Source: Mediterranea massiliensis (GTDB taxonomy: Bacteria > Bacteroidota > Bacteroidia > Bacteroidales > Bacteroidaceae). From it: a stretch of 6,443 nucleotides of DNA. The notes beneath the pieces were generated by a model. The model made no database searches. It was given only the letters and a program-made list of their open reading frames with translations, and was not told the DNA's origin. The stretch lies in contig CATXSD010000144.1 of the NCBI GenBank assembly GCA_958402075.1, positions 1 through 6,443 of the forward strand, in the 5' to 3' direction. Both the position numbers and the translations under genes were made by a program. Each line of letters starts with the position of its first letter. Position 1 is the first letter of the stretch. This document shows, piece after piece, positions 1 through 4,668 of this stretch.

Positions 1-743
1 ACCTGGAAGGAGGACGGGTGGCCAATGTAGTCGCCCCCTCCATCACCGTCTACCGGCCGGCCTGCCCCAACGGCATGGCCATCATCATGTGTCCCGGAGG
101 TGGCTATGCCCGCCTGGCCATGAACCACGAAGGCCACGACATGGCCGCCTGGCTCAACGCACAGGGCATTACCTACGTCGTACTGAAGTACCGCATGCCC
201 AACGGACACCACGAAGTGCCGCTGAGCGATGCCGAACAGGCCATCTGCCTCGTACGCCAGCATGCCGCAGAATGGGATGTCTGTCCGGACCGCATCGGCA
301 TTATGGGAGCCTCGGCCGGAGGACATCTGGCCGCTTTGCTCGCCACGCTCTACAGCAGTGACGAAACGCGTCCCGACTTCCAGATTCTGTTCTACCCCGT
401 CATCTCCATGAAGCCCGGCACTACCCACGGCGGCTCGCGCCAGAACCTGCTGGGCGAGCGCCCGTCGCAGGAACTGGAAGACCGCTACACGCTGGAGAAG
501 CAGGTAAACGCCCAGACGCCTCCCGCCTTCCTCATGCTCTCGGCCGACGACGGCTCCGTGCCTCCTGCCAACAGCATCCACTACTTCGAAGCACTGCTGC
601 AACACCACGTACCGGCCACCCTGCACGTATATCCCACGGGAGGCCACGGCTGGGGCTTCAAGGACTCGTTCACCTACAAGCGCCAATGGACCGGCGAACT
701 GGAGAAATGGCTGCGTGAAGGACTTAAATTTGACCAAAAATGA
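1..743 (+). CDS. Alpha/beta-hydrolase esterase (BD-FAE / acetyl-xylan-esterase-like), 5' partial
   Basis: Predicted serine hydrolase, probably a carbohydrate or small-ester esterase. The frame is open to the left edge: codons from base 3 read LEGGRVANVV, so the GTG at 18 is most likely an internal valine and the true start lies upstream of the window. Numbering from that GTG, the oxyanion-hole loop CPGGGY is at 25-30 (in place of the usual HGGG), the nucleophile elbow G-A-S99-A-G-G at 97-102, the acid in SADDGSVP at 175-182 (Asp177 or Asp178), and the catalytic His210 in GGHGW. The triad is therefore complete and in the normal order. The visible part has no signal peptide, but the true N-terminus is missing, so localisation is unknown. 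The stop codon overlaps the next start as ATGA, implying one mRNA and translational coupling to the amidase gene. Proteins of this type are sometimes labelled xylanase; nothing here supports a glycoside hydrolase. The exact substrate cannot be read from the sequence. Confidence 0.9.
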   Translation, partial: LEGGRVANVVAPSITVYRPACPNGMAIIMCPGGGYARLAMNHEGHDMAAWLNAQGITYVVLKYRMPNGHHEVPLSDAEQAICLVRQHAAEWDVCPDRIGIMGASAGGHLAALLATLYSSDETRPDFQILFYPVISMKPGTTHGGSRQNLLGERPSQELEDRYTLEKQVNAQTPPAFLMLSADDGSVPPANSIHYFEALLQHHVPATLHVYPTGGHGWGFKDSFTYKRQWTGELEKWLREGLKFDQK

Positions 744-1522
744 AATCATCCGTCTGCATGCTGCTGCTCGCGGCAGTTTCCCTGTCACTGACAGCCGCCG
801 GCCAGGAGTCCGACGGCCAGCTTGTACTGGACACCGCCCTCACCTATCTGGGCAAACCCTATGTGGCCCATACTCTGGAGGTGAACGACGAAGAACAACT
901 GATCGTCAACCTCGATGAGGTGGACTGCACCACGTTTGTGGAATACGTGCTGGCCCAGTCACTGGCCGCTACCCGAGGCGGGGACATGAAGGACTATCTG
1001 ACCCGCATCCGCTACCGCGACGGACGTATCGACGGCTATACCTCGCGTCTGCACTACATCGCTGAATGGGTGGAAAGCGGGGTGAAGAACGGATTCATCG
1101 AAGATGTGACGGCGGCCTGCAGCCCGGACACCCTGACGCTACAGCTCTCGTTCATGTCCACGCATCCTGACGCCTACCGCCACCTGAAGTCCTCGCCCGA
1201 GAACATAAGAAAGATGCAGGACATAGAGGCCCGGCTCTCCGGCCGCTCCTTCCACTACCTGCCCAAAGACAAAATTACCGACGAAGGCCCCGACTGGATC
1301 AAGGACGGCGACATCTTCTGCATCACGACCCGCATCGCCGGGCTGGACGTGGTTCATCTCGGCTTTGCCTGCCACCGTGACGGCCAGCTGAAACTACTGC
1401 ATGCCTCGTCCAGCTACAAACAGGTGACCTTGTCCAAAGGTTCCTTTGCCCAGATGTTCCGCCAGAACGACAGCTGGACGGGCGTACGGGTATTGCGCCT
1501 GAAGCAAAGTCCCTGCCCGTAA
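740..1522 (+). CDS. DUF1460 family NlpC/P60-like N-acetylmuramoyl-L-alanine amidase (AmiA-type), secreted
   Basis: 260 residues. Residues 1 to about 20 form a Sec signal peptide (MKSS, a hydrophobic core, then LTAAG-Q) with no lipobox, so a soluble periplasmic enzyme is predicted. The DUF1460 catalytic features are visible: LGKPYV at 37-42, the nucleophile Cys63 in VDCTTFVEYVL, His206 in DVVHLGF, and a second His221 in LLHASS. From the literature, a DUF1460 protein of Bacteroides uniformis (AmiA) is a cysteine amidase that cleaves GlcNAc-1,6-anhydroMurNAc-peptide between MurNAc and L-Ala, a peptidoglycan-turnover step. I infer the same reaction here because the catalytic motifs match and the length is reasonable for the family. 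The ATG is chosen because it gives the signal peptide and overlaps the upstream TGA (ATGA, bases 740-743). It should not be confused with zinc-dependent AmiA of E. coli, which is unrelated. A different peptide-bond specificity remains possible. Confidence 0.9.
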   Translation: MKSSVCMLLLAAVSLSLTAAGQESDGQLVLDTALTYLGKPYVAHTLEVNDEEQLIVNLDEVDCTTFVEYVLAQSLAATRGGDMKDYLTRIRYRDGRIDGYTSRLHYIAEWVESGVKNGFIEDVTAACSPDTLTLQLSFMSTHPDAYRHLKSSPENIRKMQDIEARLSGRSFHYLPKDKITDEGPDWIKDGDIFCITTRIAGLDVVHLGFACHRDGQLKLLHASSSYKQVTLSKGSFAQMFRQNDSWTGVRVLRLKQSPCP

Positions 1523-1650
1523 CCATCCTGCCACCAGTCTGACGCTTTCCTGCGGCTGCACCGTCCCGATGACCTCTTGTGCCCAAAGACAACGGATATT
1601 CCTATTTTTTCTGACGCTGCCGGCTGATAAATGCTGATTTATAATTAAAT
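1523..1650 (+). other. Intergenic gap between the amidase gene and lnb
   Basis: There is no supported gene in these 128 bases. The first part is G+C-rich like the coding DNA. The last 25 bases turn sharply A+T-rich and hold the lnb promoter. A T6 run at 1605-1610 is not preceded by a convincing GC hairpin, so I do not call a terminator for the esterase-amidase pair. The nonamer TCTGACGCT occurs twice (1538-1546 and 1610-1618), probably by chance. Confidence 0.6.
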
Positions 1651-1653
1651 TTG
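1623..1653 (+). promoter_or_regulatory. Bacteroidetes-type promoter of the lnb operon
   Basis: TAAATTTG at 1646-1653 is a perfect match to the Bacteroides -7 consensus TAnnTTTG, in an A+T-rich stretch (TTTATAATTAAATTTG) just before the gene. The -33 element is weak: GCTG at 1623-1626 lies 19 bases upstream and matches TTTG only at its last two bases. Transcription would start near 1659-1661, leaving a leader of about 15 bases before the ATG at 1675. Confidence 0.6.
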
Positions 1654-1663
1654 CGCCGCAAAT
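1649..1663. repeat. 15-bp palindrome over the lnb promoter -7 box and start site
   Basis: ATTTGCG-C-CGCAAAT is a perfect inverted repeat with 7-base arms and a single central base. The left arm shares TTTG with the -7 box, and the right arm covers the expected transcription start. It could be an operator-like site or may have arisen by chance. It lies upstream of the chosen ATG. Confidence 0.55.
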
Positions 1664-1674
1664 CCACCAAGAAA

Positions 1675-2916
1675 ATGCAACGGACTCTATATACCTATAT
1701 TATATATATAACAATTCTTCTGTGCAGCCTGGCCTGCCCCCGCCTGCAGGCGGCCGGAACGACGACACCTCCCGAAGACGACGGCATCCGCCTCAGCCTG
1801 CTGACCTGCGGGCCGGGAACGGAAATCTACTCCCTCTTCGGACACACGGCTCTCCGCTACGAAGACCGTCGGCAGGGAATTGATGCCGTGTTCAACTACG
1901 GCCTCTTCAGCTTCGACACGCCGAACTTCGTCCTGCGCTTCACGCTGGGCGAAACGTATTACCAGCTGGGAGCGACGGACTATAAATACTTTCTGGCAGA
2001 ATACCAGATGACCAACCGCGACGTCTGGCAGCAGACGCTGAACCTCAGCTCCGAGGAAAAACGCCGGCTGATAACCCTGCTGGAAGAGAACTACCGTCCG
2101 GAGAACCGCGTCTATCTCTACAACTTCTTCCACGACAACTGCTCCACCCGTCCGCGCGACTTGGTGGAACGTACCGTGAAAGGCCGCCTGCACTATGCCG
2201 ACGACATGACAACGACCGACACCAGCCGCAGCTTCCGCGACATCGTCCACCAGTATTGCAAGGGACATCCGTGGTCGCAGTTCGGCATAGACCTCTGCCT
2301 GGGCAGCGAGGCCGACCGCCCCATCAGCCGCCGTCAGATGATGTTCGCTCCCTTCTACCTGAAAGATTTCTTTGCCACCGCCACGCTGGCCGATTCGACC
2401 GGCACCCGCGCCATCCCGCTGGTGAGCCATACGGAGCAAATAGTCACCGCCTTGCCCGAAGACAAGGAAACAGGACTTCCACTCCCCAGCCCGATGACTT
2501 GTGCCCTGATTCTCCTGGCCGTCGTTGCCGCCGCCACGTGGTACGGCGTCCGCCAAGGGAAAAGTCTGTGGGGCATCGACCTTGTCCTCTTCCTCGCGGC
2601 CGGACTGGGCGGATGCATCCTCGCCTTCCTGGTCCTGCTGTCGAAACACCCTGCCGTGAGCCCCAACTACCTGCTCTTCGTGCTCCATCCGCTGCACCTT
2701 TTCTGCCTGCCATGGATGCTGAAGAAGGTCATCCGAAAGGAAAAAAGCCGTTATATGATGGCAAATCTTGCTGTTTTAACACTTTTTATAGTGCTTTGGG
2801 CGCTCATTCCGCAGAAAATCAATTTAGCTGTATTACCTTTGGCACTGTGTTTGCTGGTACGTTCGGCAGGCAACCTGATATTGTCACATAAACAAGCTAC
2901 GAAACAGAAGAAATGA
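1675..2916 (+). CDS. lnb: Lnb-type lipoprotein N-acyltransferase (DUF4105 domain), integral membrane
   Basis: 413 residues from ATG 1675. The in-frame TTG at 1651 lies inside the -7 promoter box and would add only eight basic residues, so it is rejected as the start. Residues 1-27 form a signal peptide or anchor. A periplasmic domain follows, with two conserved-looking clusters: LFGHTALRYED (His57) and FFHDNCSTRPRD (His153, Cys156, Arg159). About five hydrophobic helices close the protein (roughly 273-293, 300-323, 331-349, 360-379, 382-398). From the literature, the DUF4105 protein Lnb was identified as the Bacteroides lipoprotein N-acyltransferase, which adds the third acyl chain to the lipoprotein N-terminal cysteine. 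The domain order here, periplasmic catalytic part then membrane bundle, fits that role. Cys156 and His57 are my inferred catalytic residues. The gene opens an operon and overlaps the next gene by ATGA. The last ~160 bases are unusually A+T-rich. A paralogue with a different substrate cannot be excluded. Confidence 0.85.
   Translation: MQRTLYTYIIYITILLCSLACPRLQAAGTTTPPEDDGIRLSLLTCGPGTEIYSLFGHTALRYEDRRQGIDAVFNYGLFSFDTPNFVLRFTLGETYYQLGATDYKYFLAEYQMTNRDVWQQTLNLSSEEKRRLITLLEENYRPENRVYLYNFFHDNCSTRPRDLVERTVKGRLHYADDMTTTDTSRSFRDIVHQYCKGHPWSQFGIDLCLGSEADRPISRRQMMFAPFYLKDFFATATLADSTGTRAIPLVSHTEQIVTALPEDKETGLPLPSPMTCALILLAVVAAATWYGVRQGKSLWGIDLVLFLAAGLGGCILAFLVLLSKHPAVSPNYLLFVLHPLHLFCLPWMLKKVIRKEKSRYMMANLAVLTLFIVLWALIPQKINLAVLPLALCLLVRSAGNLILSHKQATKQKK
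2834..2841 (+). promoter_or_regulatory. Possible internal -7 promoter box at the 3' end of lnb
   Basis: TACCTTTG is a perfect TAnnTTTG match and is identical to the octamer at the secA promoter. It sits inside lnb, 72 bases before the downstream start codon, in a patch of A+T-rich codons. I see no TTTG about 19 bases upstream (the nearest TTTG, at 2795-2798, is too far), so this is weak evidence for a second promoter. Confidence 0.25.
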
Positions 2917-4481
2917 AGAAAGGACTGATTACCTCCATACTGGTGCTGACCTTCGGCGGCATGCAGGCACAACCGTTGCCCGCTACACCCAAGCTGGTCG
3001 TCACCCTGAACATCGACCAGCTGCGCACCGACTACCTGGAAGCGTTCTCGTCGCTGTATGGAGAAAAGGGCTTCAAGCGCCTCATGCGCGAAGGCAAGGT
3101 ATTCAGCCAGGCTGAGATGCCTTTCAGCAAGCCCGACCGCGCGTCGGCCACCGCCACCCTCTTCACAGGTTGTTCGCCCGCCACCCACGGCATCATCGCA
3201 GGCAAGTGGATGGACATGTCCACCCTGACGCCCCGCAGCTGTGTGGACGACCCCAACTACATGGGCAACTATACCAACCAAAGCAGCTCGCCCGCCCAAC
3301 TGCTCACGTCGACCGTGGCCGACGAGCTGAAGATAGCCACCCGCAACAACGCCAAGGTCTACGCCATCGCCCCCTATCGCGACGCGGCCATCCTGAGTGC
3401 CGGCCATGCGGCCGACGGTGCCTTCTGGCTCAACAACAAGAACGGCAAGTGGTGCAGCACCACCTATTATCAAGAGTTTCCAGAGTGGCTCAACCAGTAC
3501 AACGATTCCTGCTCCGTCGATTTCCGCATCAAGGACATCGTGTGGACACCCCTCCGTCCGGTAGCCGACTACAAATACCTGTCCGACTGGCGTACGGAAC
3601 CCTTCAAATACATCTTTGAAACCGAGCGCGAGAACAAGTTCTACCGCCTCTCAGCCAGTCCCTTCGTCAACGACGAAGTCAATCTGCTGGCCGCCAGACT
3701 GCTGGAAAAGAGCGGCATCGGGCGCGACGGCATCCCCGACCTGCTGGCGCTGACCTACTATGCCGGCAACTACAACCATCGCAGCACCCGTGAATGTGCC
3801 ATGGAGATGCAGGACACCTACATCCGACTGGACCGCAGCATCGCCACCCTGCTCGAGCTCATCGACAAGCAGGTGGGGTTGCAGAATACCATCGTCTGCA
3901 TCACCTCGACGGGCTATGCCGACCCCGAACCGGCCGATACGGGCATCTACCGCATCCCCGGAGGCGAATTCCACCTGAACCGCTGCGCCACGCTGCTCAA
4001 CATGTACCTCATGGCCACATACGGCGCAGGGCAGTACGTGGAAGCCTACTACGACCAACAAATATACCTCAACCATAAACTGCTGGAAGACAAGCAGCTC
4101 GACCTGACGGATATACTGGAAAAATCGGCAGCCTTCCTGGTCCAGTTCAGCGGCGTGGACAAAGTCTACACGTCCCACCAGTTGCTGCTCGGCTCCTGGT
4201 CTCCCCAGATCGACCCCGTCCGCAACAGCTATCACCGCAAACGTTCGGGCGACCTGGCCGTAGAAGTACTGCCGGGATGGACCATCGTCCAGGACAACGG
4301 CGCGGACAGCCGCGTGGTTCGTTCCGCCGAAACTCCTGCCCCACTGATTCTGATGGGCGGCGGCATCAAGGCCGAAATCATCCGCACACCCGTCAGCACC
4401 GACCGCATCGCCCCCACCCTGACCAAGGTGATGCGCATCCGCGCCCCCAACGGTTGCAAAGCCTCTCCGCTCAACCTCTGA
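2913..4481 (+). CDS. Secreted alkaline-phosphatase-superfamily (phosphodiesterase-like) protein with degenerate active site
   Basis: 522 residues. A signal peptide is at 1-19 (MKKGLITSILVLTFGGMQA, cleavage before Q20), giving a periplasmic protein. The fold is recognisable across the full length as the type I phosphodiesterase/PafA-like family: LVVTLNIDQLRTDYL (Asp35), TLFTGCSPATHGI at 82-94, ADELK and YAIAPYRDAA near 136-159, EMQDTYIRLDRSI at 298-310, and PLILMGGGIK plus TDRIAPTL near the C-terminus. Key residues are missing. The nucleophile region is KPDRASAT instead of a Thr-containing motif. The T-x-D-H-G metal motif reads T-S-T-G-Y (331-335). The D-x-x-x-H pair keeps only His289, with Gly at the Asp position. 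The late His before V-P-L is Pro475. Asp35 and His289 are the only ligands I can align. It may therefore be a pseudoenzyme or have altered chemistry, although databases will probably call it an alkaline phosphatase. Its start overlaps the lnb stop as ATGA, so the two are co-translated. Confidence 0.85.
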   Translation: MKKGLITSILVLTFGGMQAQPLPATPKLVVTLNIDQLRTDYLEAFSSLYGEKGFKRLMREGKVFSQAEMPFSKPDRASATATLFTGCSPATHGIIAGKWMDMSTLTPRSCVDDPNYMGNYTNQSSSPAQLLTSTVADELKIATRNNAKVYAIAPYRDAAILSAGHAADGAFWLNNKNGKWCSTTYYQEFPEWLNQYNDSCSVDFRIKDIVWTPLRPVADYKYLSDWRTEPFKYIFETERENKFYRLSASPFVNDEVNLLAARLLEKSGIGRDGIPDLLALTYYAGNYNHRSTRECAMEMQDTYIRLDRSIATLLELIDKQVGLQNTIVCITSTGYADPEPADTGIYRIPGGEFHLNRCATLLNMYLMATYGAGQYVEAYYDQQIYLNHKLLEDKQLDLTDILEKSAAFLVQFSGVDKVYTSHQLLLGSWSPQIDPVRNSYHRKRSGDLAVEVLPGWTIVQDNGADSRVVRSAETPAPLILMGGGIKAEIIRTPVSTDRIAPTLTKVMRIRAPNGCKASPLNL

Positions 4482-4581
4482 TTTTTCATGACAAGGCCCT
4501 CGCCTGCCCCTGTCTTTCCCGCCTTCCGCTCCCGCCTGTTGCAAGAAAGGACGGAATGTAGGAAAAAACTCGGCAGAACGC

Positions 4582-4612
4582 TGTGTCCTCTGTGTTGAAA
4601 TGATTACCTTTG
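4582..4612 (+). promoter_or_regulatory. Bacteroidetes-type promoter of secA
   Basis: TACCTTTG at 4605-4612 matches the -7 consensus TAnnTTTG exactly. TGTG at 4582-4585, 19 bases upstream, matches three of four bases of the -33 element TTTG. The expected start is about 4618-4620, giving a leader of about 50 bases. secA would thus have its own promoter in addition to any read-through from the lnb operon. Confidence 0.65.
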
Positions 4613-4621
4613 CAGAGGTAA
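4604..4621. repeat. Inverted repeat over the secA promoter -7 box and start site
   Basis: TTACCT-TTGCAG-AGGTAA has perfect 6-base arms around a 6-base centre. The left arm overlaps the -7 box and the right arm ends at the predicted transcription start. It may be an operator-like site or chance. In RNA the hairpin would not form, because most of it lies upstream of the start. Confidence 0.45.
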
Positions 4622-4668
4622 AATTATCTATCAATCAAACAGCTAATAATAATAAAAACAATTATAAA

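Larger units (their letters stand above)
4482..4668 (+). other. Intergenic gap and secA leader
   Basis: 187 bases. The first ~75 bases are pyrimidine-rich and G+C-rich, with no hairpin plus T-run that I would call a terminator, so read-through into secA is possible. A 36-codon ATG frame (4488-4598) is present but unsupported. The part after 4619 is the probable secA leader: A-rich, full of AAT/AAA, with no Shine-Dalgarno sequence, as is usual for Bacteroidetes. Confidence 0.6.

Noticed and set aside
18..20. GTG as the true start of the esterase
   Set aside because: The frame is open to the window edge with family-like sequence (LEGGRVANV) before it, so the gene is cut rather than starting here.
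1478..1519. ACGGGC ... GCCCGT inverted repeat at the end of the amidase gene as a terminator
   Set aside because: Loop of about 30 bases and no T-run following; not a credible intrinsic terminator.
1538..1618. Direct repeat TCTGACGCT, two copies 72 bases apart in the intergenic gap
   Set aside because: Only nine bases, no third copy and no insertion-element features; likely chance.
1569..1637. 22-codon ATG frame in the gap before lnb
   Set aside because: Too short, no start signal, and expected by chance.
1720..1740. Lipobox at LLCSLAC in the Lnb N-terminus
   Set aside because: The -3 position is Ser and the -2 is Leu, a poor lipobox match; a normal signal peptide or anchor fits better for a multi-pass membrane protein.
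1687..2697. 336-codon open frame on the - strand opposite lnb
   Set aside because: Antisense shadow of a strongly supported membrane-enzyme gene; the translation is Val/Gly/Ala/Glu-rich with no recognisable domain, caused by codon bias on the + strand.
3651..4634. 327-codon open frame on the - strand opposite the phosphatase-like gene
   Set aside because: Shadow frame with composition typical of antisense translation (VVVVAG, GGDAV runs) and no upstream promoter.
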